A DNA stretch of 64,000 nucleotides from Leptobrachium leishanense (Eukaryota; Chordata; Amphibia; Anura; Megophryidae), in NCBI GenBank assembly GCA_009667805.1, contig CM019072.1, positions 41,422,654 through 41,486,653 on the forward strand, read 5' to 3'. Under the pieces are notes generated by a model that was not told the DNA's origin, did not search any database, and saw only the letters and a program-made list of their open reading frames with translations. Position 1 is the stretch's first letter. Each line of letters starts with the position of its first letter. The translations under genes and the position numbers were made by a program. Of the stretch, positions 46,604-57,747 are shown piece after piece.

Positions 46604-46800
46604 TGAGAAGTGGAAAAACAAACAAAATAAAAACCCTTGATTACCCACAATGGCATAGGACCCCCTGGCATTTCTGACTACTCACATTGGCATAGGATTC
46701 CCTGGCATTTCTGACTACCCGCATTGGCATAGGACCCCCTGGTATTTCTAACTATCTGCATTGGCATAGGACCCCCTGGCATTTCTGACTTCCCGCTCTG
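46604..46800 (-). repeat. Tandem block of 38 bp units shared with 40349-40496
   Basis: Four to five units of CCCTGGCATTTCTGACTA plus GGCATAGGA, preceded by GAGAAGTGGAAAAACAAAC and AATAAAAACCCTTGATTACC. Reversed, this is nearly the same as 40349-40496, including the flank beyond the tandem units. Confidence 0.8.
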
Positions 46801-47025
46801 GCATACAACACTTGGCATTCCTCTGACGACCTGATTGTGTTTTGGAAATAGGTAGAAGTACCGGTCACTACAAGGACCGGCAGTGTAGCTTAGTTGTGTA
46901 TACAGGGATTATATATTATATATTCTATGAGTGTACTTGACCCCATCAGTTCCCCCACTTCCCATTTAACACTATAGTATCTCTTTAATTTAACCCCTTA
47001 GTTACAACATAAGAGCCCCATAAAA

Positions 47026-48697
47026 ATGTTACACTTATATTCACCGGAGGAGGCGTATGAAATCCTGGCCGGCTATGAGCGTGACACTCTCGTTACAGTG
47101 ACACCCTTGCAGCCCCTGATATAGAGCCCCTGAGTGATCCGTCTAGTGATGGTGACCATTCACCATCTACTGGAAGGCCAGAGAGCAATTGGGTACCCCC
47201 AAATATGGCTGTCTCAGAAATACCCCCATTTATGGCTACACCTGGCATCACAGTAAGGGTAGAGGATTGTGAGATAGTGAGCTATATTAGCCTTTATATG
47301 TCAGACGACATATTTGAGCTAGTGATTGAGCAAACCAACCTGTTTGCCAACCAGTACCTTACTACGAATCCAGGGTCACATTGCAGCAGGTGAAACATGT
47401 GGCACCCAACGGATCTCGTAGAGATTAAACATTTTTGGGCTCTAACCCTTGTAATAGGAATAGCTAAAAAGCCAAATATAAGATCCTACTGGCACAAAAC
47501 CCCCATCCTGGCTACACCACCTTTCCCAAGGGCTATGAAGAGGGAGCACTATGAAAATATCCTGTGATTCCTCCATTTTAACGGTAGGCACTGTGTCCAC
47601 AGAGAAACGACCCGCTGCATGACCGCCTCTATAAAACTCGACCCCTTATCAAACTCCTGCCAAATTCACTGATAATTATGTCCCCGACCAAAACATATGC
47701 AGAGATGAGTCCCTTATGAAATGCAAAGGTAGACTGCTCTTCAAGCAGTACATCCCACGTAAGGGATCCCGGTATGGTGTAAAATGTTATTATATTATGT
47801 GAGTCCACGACAGGGTATACATGGGCATTTAGAATATATGAAGGGAAAGATAGCCACCTTGATGCCCCTGATGCCCCGATTCTATTGGTACCAATAGAAA
47901 AATGGTCTGGGATCTCAACTCTCCCCTGTTCAATAAGGGCTATCATTTATGGGTCGATAATTATTACAGCAGTATTGACTAATTAAAAAATTTATTTTGT
48001 TTTGAAACCCTTGTATGTGGCACAATGCATAAGAATAGCAGAGGTTCCCCCTAAATCCTGACAGTAGGCAGAAAATATAGAGGCTCCTCTTCAGATCTAC
48101 GCCAGGAAGAACCACTAGCCCTTCGGTTCACAGATAAGGAGGTATACATGTATTCTACGACGCACGACGAAAGTACAGTGCCAGTGACTGCGAGAGGGAG
48201 AACTGAGCAGCTGGAAAAGCCGAAGTGCACTGTAGATTACAGCAAGTTTATGGGGGGAGAAGACTTGACTTATCAATGTATACAGTCTTATCTGGTGAAC
48301 CGAAAAACTAGGGCATGGTACAAGAAAATGACATTCTATTTGAGCAAGATTGCAATTTTCAATTCGTATGTGCACTACAAACAAACAACAGTAGAAAAGC
48401 CATATCCCTTCCTAGAATTTGTTAGAAATCATATCAAAACGTATTTTAACCCCAGGCCTCCCGCTTTGGAATCGGGAGATCTCCAAAGACTAAGTGGCAG
48501 GCACTTTCCTTCCCAAATCCCCCCCCCCTACACACACACACTGTAAAAAGTCCCCCCAGAAAAAGTGTCACGTTTGCCACAAGAAAGGAATCCAATAGGA
48601 TTCTAGTTATTATTGCCCTACCTGCCCATCTCTACCTGGTCTCTGCATAATAGACTCAGAGTGTTTCAGAACTTACCACACTGAACTAAACTACTGA
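47026..48697 (+). pseudogene. piggyBac transposase pseudogene
   Basis: PGBD4-like transposase, broken by many stops and frameshifts. Start ATG at 47026 followed by YSPEEAYEIL. Landmarks: FELVIEQTNLFANQY (47310-47355), KHFWALTLVIGIAKKPNIR (47425-47480), first catalytic Asp in DESLMKCKG (47705-47730) and QYIPRKGSRYGVK (47740-47785), second in WVDNYYSSID (47948-47978), third in the FMGGEDL segment (48250-48270) with LVNRKTRAWYKK downstream (48290-48330), RLSGRHFP (48488), then a cysteine-rich C-terminal zinc-binding region (48570-48690). The longest intact piece is 48148-48546. The enzyme would have cut and pasted the element at TTAA; the residues are visible but the frame is lost. Confidence 0.92.
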
Positions 48698-49483
48698 ATC
48701 CCTTTTTCTGGTTTGTTCTGACTACTCTTTGTTAGCTGCCTGTGCTGACTTATTGGCTTGTTAAATCGACTACTCTTTGTAGCTGCCTGTACCGACTTAT
48801 CGGCTTGCTATACCTGACTTATCCCTGTTTACGTTAAGTCCAGCCATTCTAAAGTGGCTGTACTAAACAACTCAAAATACAACATTTAAAGTCCTTGGCG
48901 TGCCATCTTTGGAGCAGTATTTTTTCTTAGCATGCCATGTTCTCTCAAAGACTGCATAAATCCAGAAAGTCACTTTGTCAGATTTCAATGTGTAAAAACT
49001 GAAATGAGTGTTTTAGGCCAGTAAAAGTATGACTGAGCAAAAATGCAGTTTGTGTGTGAAAAATGCAAAACACAAACATGAAGAATAAGTTTGGCCAGGG
49101 TTTGTGACCAAGTGGCTACTTTAAAAGACTGGACATACCCCATTTTGAATACCTTGTGTTGTGTACTTTTCAAAATGATATGCCATGATGGGGTAATTTT
49201 CATATCTGGGCCTTTCATACCCTCTCAAAGTCAACATAGGCCTAGCAAACGAATCTGGCAAATTTCAATTTGTAAAACCTGAAGTGGGCAAACTCTATAT
49301 TTGACCCTGTAACTTTCCAAAACATTGAAAAACATCTATATGGGGGGTACCGTTGAACTCGTGAGACATTGCTGAACACAAATATATGTATTTTATTGCA
49401 GTAAAAGCTAAGAGCACTATTTCATTCACACTGAAATTACAATGCAGAACTTTGAAAATAGCAAAATTTCCTATTTTCTCATA

Positions 49484-49665
49484 CAGGGTTATTCAGAGAG
49501 AGGTGAAAAGCAGGAGAATGACTGGAGAATGTAAAATTCTAGGTCAAAATAGCCGATTTGGAAAGTGAGATGAATGGGAGAATTTTTCTGGTTTGGCTAT
49601 TTTGACCTAGAATTTTCCATTCTCCAGTTATTCTCCTGCTTTTCACCGCTCTCTGAATAACCCTG
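49484..49665. mobile_element. 182 bp MITE with CAGGGTTATTCAGAGAG ends (copy 2)
   Basis: Palindromic sister of 32061-32241. ATA on each side (49481-49483, 49666-49668). Inserted in the 3' part of the piggyBac element. Confidence 0.88.
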
Positions 49666-50042
49666 ATAGTTTTTAGTTTTTTTTTCGTATTAAAATATAT
49701 TTTATATATAAATCTTTGGAAAATTAAAGCCTTATTTCTTCTGACCAAAATTATATATTTGTAACAAGGGTGGGTGCACTTACTATGAAAGAGGTAAATT
49801 ATGGTTGAACAGGCGAATAGCTGAAATTCTACTTTTAGAAGTGTTCCGAATTTGTAAAATTGCCTCCGTCCTTAAGGGGTTAAAGTGATGGTCTCCATAG
49901 ATATCCCATAAAAACTATAGTGAAAACAATTGTAGAAAACTTCGACCAAAACACCAGAGTAACTACACTGATATTTATGCTAAACTACTATGGCACAAAC
50001 TACAATGGAAAGCCAATTGAAATCTCATTTAAATCTACACTA

Positions 50043-50310
50043 GGGGCCACATTACGATCTTGTTGCTAACGTTAACGCTCACCTGCGTGAGCATTACTAT
50101 ATATTTGCCCCCAGCTCACATGGATATATTGCCCCAGCTCACATGGGTATATTACCCCCAGCTCACACTGGATATATTTGCCCCCAGCTCACATGGATAT
50201 ATTGCCCCCCAGCTCACATGGGTATATTTGCCTCCAGCTCACACATGGATATATATTGCCCCCAGCTCACATGGATATATTTCCCCCAGCTCTCACCTCC
50301 GCTCCTCTGC
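50043..50310. repeat. Minisatellite, 22-26 bp unit (CAGCTCACATGGATATATTG)
   Basis: Starts with a MITE-like end GGGGCCACATTACGATC (50043), then about eight units of CCCAGCTCACATGGATATAT. Reversed, the unit reads ATATCCATGTGAGCTGGGG, close to the minisatellite at 23545-24165. It ends with CTCACCTCCGCTCCTC and a GC-rich piece. Frames of 72-123 codons here are by-products. Confidence 0.8.
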
Positions 50311-50639
50311 TGGCGGCCTCGGGCTCCGCCGGCGCTCTTCTCTCTACAGTCGAGCGGCTGCTGTCCAGCAGTGTGCAGATTCATATGCTGCATTAATTTT
50401 TTTTTTTCGTTTTAAATCATTTAATTTGTAATGGGTTTTTTTTTCGTTTCAGATAACTTTGTTCAGTTTTTTTTCTGTTTTAAATCATTTTGTTCTGGTT
50501 TTTATTTTTAATGTCAGACCATTTGGGTCAGTATTTTTGCGTTTTTTTAAATCGTTTTGTTCATTTTTTTTCTTTCATACCATTTTTAAAATGATTAAAT
50601 AAAGTTGTGCAATGCATATTCCTAAGAAAAAAAGGATCT

Positions 50640-50840
50640 TTCATAGCGGCTGGGTGGAGTAGAGGTAACATTACTGCTCTGCATGGAGAGAGCCTCTGGA
50701 GTCATGGGTTTGATCCCAGCAAGCAACCTCTCCAGTAAGTGTCCTTGGGCAAGACACCTAACGGTACATACTCGCCACCGAGGACATACTTGAAAATTAG
50801 AGAAATCTCAATGTATCCTTCCTGGTAAAATCCTTTCTCA
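50640..50840 (+). repeat. tRNA-derived SINE
   Basis: The head resembles a tRNA gene: GGCTGGGTGGAGTAGAGG in box A position and GGGTTTGATCCC as box B about 45 bp later. The body has CTTGGGCAAGACACC. The tail AATCTCAATGTATCCTTCC TGGTAAAAT then an A-run matches 2785-2850 and 54197-54270. Internal RNA polymerase III promoter boxes are inferred from family structure. Confidence 0.72.
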
Positions 50841-50849
50841 AAAAAAAAA

Positions 50850-51108
50850 AACGATACGTCCGAAGGAACGAATCGGCAGAATTACCATATAGACCGAAAT
50901 GTCAGAGCATCCGAATTACCATTCGTTTAACTCAAAACGAAATAGACACTTTGAAACGAAGAGAACAGACAATCCGAAAGACCAAAAGTTTCCGATATCA
51001 CGAAATGAAAGTCGATACAAAACAACGAGTCGAAACGAACCGAAACAAAAATCGGCCAAAACGAAACGAAATGAAACAAAAAAAAAATGCATGCACATCT
51101 CTAAACTA
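50850..51108. mobile_element. hAT-type element fragment (CGAAAC-rich)
   Basis: Rich in CGAAACGAA words and ending GCATGCACATCTCTA; reversed TAGAGATGTGCATGC, close to the TAGGGATGTGCG end of 58927-59367. The left end is absent. Confidence 0.5.
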
Positions 51109-51109
51109 G

Positions 51110-51220
51110 ACCATTTTTTCTTAATTTAAATAGTAACCTCTTGTGTGGAACTGTGTCGAAAGTTTTGTCAACATCCACTGCAACCCCTTGATCCATAATT
51201 ATACTTACTTCTTTATAGAA
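51110..51220 (-). pseudogene. CR1/L2-group LINE reverse transcriptase scrap
   Basis: Minus strand reads DQGVAVDVDKTFDTVPHKRL, the D-x-G-x-x-V-D-V...K-A-F-D-T-V-P-H motif of CR1/L2 reverse transcriptases, with the FSKAFD block shortened. Not collinear with the adjoining L2 element, so probably a separate fragment. Confidence 0.65.
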
Positions 51221-54196
51221 TGCAATTGGGGTTGGGGGTAGAAACAAGAGGAGAGGACTGCAAGGTGAGAGTGATGGATTGGTTGTGCCAGTGAGGTGTA
51301 TTAGTGAGTCGGGTGTTAGGCTTCCTTAAATAGGAATGTCTTAAGGGAGCGTTTGATGGAAGGGAAACTAGGGGAAGGCCTGACAGTACGAGGGAGAACA
51401 TTCCAGAAGGATGGGGGCTGCACATGAGAAATCCTGCAGTCTATCATGGGAAGAGGTGATGCAGGGAGAAGCTAGGCGCAGGTCACTGTTTGACCATAGG
51501 GAGTGAGGGTGTGGTGTATTTGGTGATTAATGAGGACAGGTAGTGGGGAGTTGAGTGGAACAAGAGCTTTGTAGGTCATGGTAAGGATTTTGATTTTAAT
51601 TCTGCAGTGAATGGGGAGCCAGTGAAGGGGTTCCCAGATAGGAGCAGCAAAGACAGATCGGCAGGTGAGGTGGATAAGCCTGGCAGAGGCATTTAGAATG
51701 GATTGTAGGGGGAGAGACGGAAGAGAGGGAGGTCAACTAGAAGATTATTACAATAGTAAAGTCAGGAGATTACAAGGGCTTGGATGAGTTGCTATGTGGT
51801 TTCAGTGGTAAGAAATGGCCGAATTCTGGAAATATTATTACTATAAATACCAATATTATTGGTAGCGGCAGGAGGAGCCAAGAGACTGAATGTGGGGGAT
51901 GAAGGAAAGAGCAGAGTCAAGTGTAACTCCGAGACAGCGAATCTGGCTTGATGGGGACATAGTGATTCCATCAACCATGATGGAGAAGTCAGGAGGTGGG
52001 GAGGCATTAGAGGCAGGAATTAGTAGGAGCTCAGTCTTCAACATGTAAACTTTAGGTGGCGAGAGGCCACCCATTTGGAAATGCCAGATAAACAGTTGCT
52101 GACTTTGGAATGAACAGGAGGAGAGAGCTCAGGGGTGGAGAGGTAGATCTGAGTATCATCAGCATAGAGGTGCTAATTAAAGCCAAAGCTGTTAATGATT
52201 TTGCCCAGGGAGGAGGTGTAGATAGAGAAAAGTAGAAGACCTAGGACAGAGCCTTGAGGTACCCCAACTGATAAAGGCATTGAAGAGGAGGAGTTACCAG
52301 CAAATGACACAGAGAAGGACCTGTTAGACAGGGAGAAGTCTGTAGAAGGAGAGGGTGATCGACAGTGTCAAAAGCAGCCGAGAGGTCAAGCAGGATGAGA
52401 ATAGAATAGTGGCCGTGGTTTTTAGCAGTTAGGAGGTCACTAGTGACTTTGCTGAGGGCAGTTTCACTTGGGTGTAGAGGATGGAAGTCTGATTGCAGGG
52501 GGTCGAGTTGGGAATTAGAGGACAGGAAGACGGTTGGTAATTAGTTTTTCCAAGAACTTAGAGGTAAACAGAAGCAGGGATACAGGACAATAGTTGGATG
52601 AAGAGTTGGGATCAAGGGAGGGTTTCTTATGTAAAGGGGTAATCTGCACATGTTTCAAGATGGATGGGAAGGAGCCGGTCAAGAGGGATAGGTTGAAGAT
52701 GTGTCTGAGAGCAGGAGTGAGGGAGGAGCAGAGTGGAGGTATTAGAGGTGAGGGAATGGGGTCGAGTGGGCACATAAAGAGATGTGAGGAGGACAATAAG
52801 GAATTGACTTCCTCCTCAGTGGCTGGGAGGAAGAGGCAGAGGGTAGCAGAGGGGGCTTCTGAGAGTGGAGGTGGTGGATTACTGGTTTGTGTCAGGATGT
52901 TTCTGATAGTAAGAGTTTTATTTAAGACGTTATCTGTCAGTTCCTGAATGCTAAAGGCAGATGAGGGGGGTGCAGGTGGGTAGAGGAGAGAGTTTAAAGT
53001 GGACCAGAGTCTTTAGAGTTGGAGGACAGAGTAGATATTAGAGATGAAAAGGAGGCTTGTTTGGCCAAGTGAAGGGTGGAGTTGTATGACCGCAGAATAA
53101 ACTTGAAATGAATGAAATCCGCTTCAGTGCAGGATTTTCTGCAGGCACGCTCTACAGTACGGGAGCATCTTTGTAGGTAGCGTGTCTGGAGGGTGTACCA
53201 GGACTGAAGTTGATGACGAGGGGCCTTACAGAGTTAGGGAGGAGTAAGTGGGTCTAGAACAGAGAAAAGTGTAGCATTATAATGGTCAGTGGCATCGTCA
53301 GGACAGGTGAAGGTGTGGTAGAGGTTGAAGTAAATTGGAGAATTGATCGGGATCCACAGCATGCATATTTCTGCGACTTTGTGTTTCGGGAAGGGGGAGC
53401 AGGGTGTTTATGTAGCCCAGGTAGGTTGAAAGTGAGAAGGTGGCGGTCAGAGATGTGGAAAAGGCAACAGGTGAACTCAGAAATGGAGTAGAGGTTGGAA
53501 AAAACAAGGTCAATAGAGTAACCTTAACGTTTAGTAGGGAGAGGGGAAGATTGCGCGAGTCCAAAGGAGGAAGTGAGTGAAATAAGTTTGGAGGTAGCCG
53601 GGGCAGAAGGACCATCAATGGGACTGTTGAAGTCCCCAAGAATTAGGCATGGAAGGTTAGTAGACAGAAAGAGAGAAAGTCAGGTAGCAAAGTGGCCAAG
53701 GAACTGGGAGGTTGGTCCCGTGTGCTTCAAAGGAGGAGAAGGAGAGAGATGGGGGTGGAGGAAGGAGCTGGTAGGTACAGGTGGGAGAGAGCAGAATTCT
53801 GTCCCCGCCACCATGTTTCTCACTTGGTCTGGGGATATGGTTGAAGTGTAGACCACCATGTGAGAGAGGCAGTGTCAGAGGGAGTTACCCAGGTTTCAGA
53901 AAGAGCTAGGAGGTTGAAGGAGTTGGAAAGGAAGAGTTCATTGATAGCTCTGAGTTTATTGCACACAGAGCTAGTGTTACAGAGGGGGCACAATAGGAAG
54001 AGGACAGGCGCTGAGGGCTTATGGGAATGAGGGTGCTGGTTTTGCGAATAGGGATAAGCCGAACGCCCCAGTGTTCGGTACGACTTCGAACAATTTCGAA
54101 AGTTCGAGTTCGAACTCGAACACGATCCGAACTCAATGTAAGTCAATGGGACCCGAACGTTCGATTTTTAGAGTGCCCTCCAAGAGGGCATATATA

Positions 54197-54270
54197 TTTT
54201 TGTGAAAGGATTTTACCAGGAAGGATACATTGAGATTTCTCCCGTTTTCAAGTACGTATTGGGTGGTGAG
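54197..54270 (-). repeat. 5'-truncated SINE insertion
   Basis: Reversed SINE tail (ATTTTACCAGGAAGGATAC, CATTGAGATTTCTCCC) between TATATAT repeats. The related hAT copy at 42486-42500 shows the site without it (GCATATATGCTAGC). Confidence 0.8.
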
Positions 54271-55004
54271 TATATATGCTAGATATTTGCCATAAAAGGT
54301 GTATGGGGTACGGGTAGTGCCCTGGGGGACAGGAAACAAGGACAAAAAGTTTCAAATTTTTTTTTTAAAGGAACAGCGAGTTTTCCATGAAATAAAGGTT
54401 AAGAATAAAAACTAAAAATTCCTTCAATTATCGTGCCTAGGAGGTCCCCATAACCTACCAGTGAAGTGGCGAATTTGTAGGATGTATAGAAACATTTTAA
54501 AACAAAAAATGACATTTCAAATGACGGTAAACAGTTTTCTTTTAATCTATTCATAAACCACTGCTTGGGGCGGCAGCCTGTATGAAAAGAGGAGACGTTT
54601 TAGGACATACAGAACAAGTTTAGTGATTTTTTTGGGCTAAGTTATGGTGAAACTTATGCAGGCTTGGATGAAAGTAACAATAGGTGCTTTAAAATTAGGC
54701 CTTTAGTGTCGGCAACAGTGCCGTCACACCGTAACCCCTCTGTGGTATTGTGGAAGAGTGCAGGGTTGGACCCTGCGGTCAAATATTAAAATAATATGAA
54801 TCTGGTATAGGCATCAGTGGCAGTGCACCCAAATATTTTACCTTTGGTGGCAGCAAGTGCCTTCACACTGCAACCCCTCTGTGGTATTGTGGAAGAGTGC
54901 AGTGGTGGAACCTGCGGTCCAATATTAAAATGATATGAATCTGGTATAGGCGTCAGTGGCGTGCACCCAAATATTGTGCCAGACAGATTCAAATTTTCTG
55001 AACT

Positions 55005-55630
55005 GTGGTATAACTCACTGATAACAGGCTGTGCAAAGACAGATTCTAATTTTCTGAACTGTGGTATAACTCACTGATACACACTGATAACAGGCTGTGC
55101 CAAGACAGATTCTAATTTGCTGAACTGTGGTATAACTCAGTGGTCCCCAACCATGGTCCTCAGGGCCCACTAACAGGCCAGGTTTGCCAGATATCTGAAG
55201 CACAGCACAGGTGTTATGATTTGCTGCTCAGTGATTGCAGGATTCAGTCTGCTTTTCCCCATGGTGATCTGCAAAATCTGGCCTGTTAGTGGGCCCTGAG
55301 GACCAGGGTTGGGGACCACTGGTATAACTTACTGATACACACTGATAACAGGCTGTGCCAAGACAGATTCTAATTTGCTGAACTGTGGTATAACTCACTG
55401 ATACACACTGATAACAGGCTGTGCCAAGACAGATTCTAATTTGCTGAACTCTGGTAGAACTCACTGATACACACTGATAACAGGCTGTGCCAAGACAGAT
55501 TCAAATTTGCTGAACTCTGGTAGAACTCACTGATACACACTGTCCGTGATAGCCTGGCAGTGCCAACACAGATTCAAATTCCAAGAAATCTCCTACAATT
55601 CACTGATACACACTGTCCCTGATAGCCTGG
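55005..55630. repeat. 66 bp tandem repeat inside hAT element
   Basis: ATAACAGGCTGTGC recurs at 55021, 55087, 55345, 55411 and 55477, a 66 bp spacing once the 184 bp nested MITE is set aside. The unit includes AGACAGATTCTAATTTGC and GGTATAACTCACTGATACAC. The last two units diverge (GATAGCCTGGCAGTGCC). Confidence 0.88.
55138..55321. mobile_element. 184 bp hAT MITE with perfect 8 bp TSD
   Basis: CAGTGGTCCCCAACC left, GGTTGGGGACCACTG right, duplication GTATAACT at 55130-55137 and 55322-55329. Inserted in one 66 bp unit. A half copy is at 33905-34010. Confidence 0.93.
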
Positions 55631-56164
55631 CAGTGCCAACACAGATTCTTGGTCCATTGTGGTGCATTGTGGGCGAACATGTGGCGAACACGCGGAAATG
55701 TTCGGAGTTCGACGAACAGCCGAACGGGCGATGTTCGAATCGAACTCTGAACAGATCCGAACCGAACGCTCATCCCTAATTGCGAGGAGTTGAGTTGCTT
55801 GTGCAAAAGATAGAATGAGAGGGAAGTTGTGAATTTGTTGTGGGACCAAGGTTAGGAGCAATGTCACCTGCATAAAGTAACAGCAAGAGATTGAGAAAGA
55901 GAAGATGGGAATGGGATTTGTGTGAATGGGGATGATTGTAAGACAGAGAATTAGAGGGAGACCAGTTTCTGAGGAAACAAAGGAGCTTGTGTGAGGTCAT
56001 CATGTGGGAAGAGAGAAGGGAGGGACAGATGTAGATAGTGGAGGGGTTGGTGGTACAGTGACATGAGTTCCAGTTTAGGAGAAAGGCAGAAGTAAAGCGT
56101 AGAAAAGTTAGAGAGAGCAAAATGTAGCAGTGAGATTACCAGGTTTAACATGTAGACATTATTA

Positions 56165-56480
56165 TATTAAAATTTATTTGTATTTAGGCTGCAGAACATG
56201 CCCCATGGGTGTGATGGCCAAAGTGCTAACAAAGTTTTAAAACTAACTTGGAATCTGTCTGAATTACAACTCCCCAGTTGATCCTGTATGGAGATGAGAA
56301 CTATAGTTATGCCTTTTGGCCAGCTGATGGCAACATCTGCTGCCAAACAGGTTACTACAATAAAGAATACATTGGGAAAATTCCAAAATATTTCTTAGTA
56401 ATTGCTTAAAAGCCATTTCCCAAAACCACTGTTTCCTCAGAGTGGTTTTCTGGAAAGGACCTTGGTAGTGACGAGATTAA
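56165..56480 (+). mobile_element. TTAA-type MITE fragment (family of 59658-60121)
   Basis: Shares AGAATACATTGGGAAAATTCC, CAAAATATTTCTTAGTAATT, AACCACTGTTTCC and the CTTGGTAGTGACGAGATTAA end. The left end is lost. Confidence 0.55.
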
Positions 56481-56599
56481 AATAACGAATCACAAGTAGA
56501 TTGAATGGGGTCGTGCCAAACACTTCTTAGTTGTTGCTGGACTCTTAATACCTAGAGATCTCAACATGCTAAAATAATTAAATAATGACTTTATGATGA

Positions 56600-56775
56600 A
56601 AAGTGACATAAAGGCCAGGCACTCAGGCATTGGTGCGATTGGGAGCTTTTATTCAGAGTACGTGTCACACAACTTTCAGGCTCAGACAACAGCCTTTCTC
56701 AAGATTTTCAATTTGGAGTCAAGGAAATTTGGCCACCCTGGGCCAAGTGTCACCCCACAAGAAGGTTTCTTTAGT
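56600..56775 (-). repeat. Retroelement end-like repeat with AAAGGC...GCCTGAAAG hairpin
   Basis: Minus strand reads TTGAGAAAGGCTGTTGTCTG then AGCCTGAAAGTTGTGTGAC and later GAATAAAAGCTCCCAATCG. Same layout as the arms at 61041-61267 (AAAAAGGCCC...GGGCCGAAACGTC...GAATAAACTTG). Class is uncertain; a weak resemblance to hammerhead cores is noted. Confidence 0.4.
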
Positions 56776-56872
56776 TTATAGAGTGTGCATACTTCTTGGC
56801 AAACTAGAATAACTAGACACACACAGTAGTTGCACAGTAATTAAACTTTCTTGTTGCGCTTACAGAAACATA

Positions 56873-57747
56873 CAGGGTTATTCAAAGAGATCCGAATTGT
56901 GGCCAAAAGGTAACCGAACAGTGAAATTCAGCGTACGGTTACCTTTCCTGGCCATTCGGCTATTCAGAGAGCAGGCAGTTTGCCAAATGTTGGCGAATTG
57001 TCTGCACATACGGTGCCTGTTCGAGGGCAGTGAAATCCTCATAGAGAAGAAATGCTTTGTCTCCGCAGAGAACAAAAACCAGCAGTGAAAAGTTGCCAAA
57101 TTGCCCTGCCATTCGGTGGCTTCATTCGACAGGTTTATTCAGGCTTCAATGTTAAAAATATTCCCGTTTTAATTCATTATCTAATAAACTGTTTATTATT
57201 TTATTCTGCAGTAAAAAGTTTCTTAATTTCTAGATTTTTTAGGATCTTTTAGGCATTTTTCGGGATTTTTTTGCGAAATTGTTTTTTTTAAATTGTTTTT
57301 TCTTTTTTCTGTACCAGCCTTTTTTTTATCATTCATTGGATCTTATATGTAAATTTCAGACATTTTCGTTTTGTAGTTTCTTTGCAAACAGCGTTTCACT
57401 TTTAAAACATTCAAGCGTACTGTTTTTTTTTTCACTCCATTCTTTTGCGGTGTCGTTTTTTTTTTACGGCAGCTGCTCTGCGCTGCTCGGCGGCTGCTCG
57501 TGTGTCTCCGGCGTGTTCGGCGGGGTTAATCCAGATGTTTTTGCGGGTTTCGGTGTGCGTTTGCCGGGTTTTGTGGTGAGTGTTCAGCGGGTTTGCAGCG
57601 GCTTTTCCCTGCATTACGGCGGCCCTGTGGTGCTTGCTGAATACACCGCAGGGTCGCCGAAATGGGATCGCCAAATCGCACCGAATTGAAGAGAAGGAAA
57701 AGTCACCGAACGTGCGGTGACTTTTCGATTCTCTTTGAATAACCCTG
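56873..57747. mobile_element. MITE with CAGGGTTATYCAAAGAG termini (copy 2)
   Basis: CAGGGTTATTCAAAGAG at both ends, flanked by TA. 875 bp, collinear with 1680-2555: shared GGTAACCGAA, CCTTTCCTGGCCATTCGG, ACATACGGTGCCTGTTCG, AACACCGCAGGGTCGCCGAAATGGG-type blocks. No transposase; frames 57279-57689 and 57432-57821 are by-products. Confidence 0.85.

Larger units (their letters stand above)
45817..49879 (+). mobile_element. piggyBac element, nearly complete but inactive
   Basis: TTAA at 45813-45816 and 49880-49883. Ends CCCATTCGCGACGCAGG and, reversed, CCCCTTAAGGACGGAGG match at about 12 of 16 positions. It contains a transposase pseudogene (47026-48697), a nested Harbinger-like MITE (45868-46292), a tandem block (46604-46800) and a nested 182 bp MITE (49484-49665). 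Length of about 4.06 kb shrinks to about 3.4 kb without the two nested MITEs. Confidence 0.75.
54049..55778. mobile_element. hAT-type non-autonomous element (copy 2)
   Basis: TAGGGATAAGC left, GCTCATCCCTA right, flanks TTTGCGAA and ATTGCGAG agree at 6 of 8. Same family as 42339-45392. The right half is an array of 66 bp tandem units. Nested: a 5'-truncated SINE (54197-54270) and a 184 bp hAT MITE (55138-55321). Inserted in the L2 LINE. Confidence 0.82.
51222..56154 (-). pseudogene. L2-type LINE, near full length, decayed, split by insertions
   Basis: Non-LTR retrotransposon on the minus strand. Order in coding direction: a 5' part with AGDIAPNLGPT (about 55850), interruption by a hAT element (54049-55778), endonuclease LLALSETWVTPSD (53900) and LGDFNSPIDGPSAP (53640-53600), reverse transcriptase with LLTGSFPSILKHVQITPLHK (52690-52640), the YADDTQIYL active-site box near 52180-52140, and LGVTLDSALSFIPHIQ near 51920. 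Many stops and shifts. The end at 51222 is near CCCCCAACCCCAAT. It would have copied itself by target-primed reverse transcription; now inactive. Confidence 0.88.

Noticed and set aside
50643..50715. A functional tRNA gene
   Set aside because: Box A and box B like words are present but the cloverleaf arms do not close well and the SINE body and tail follow.
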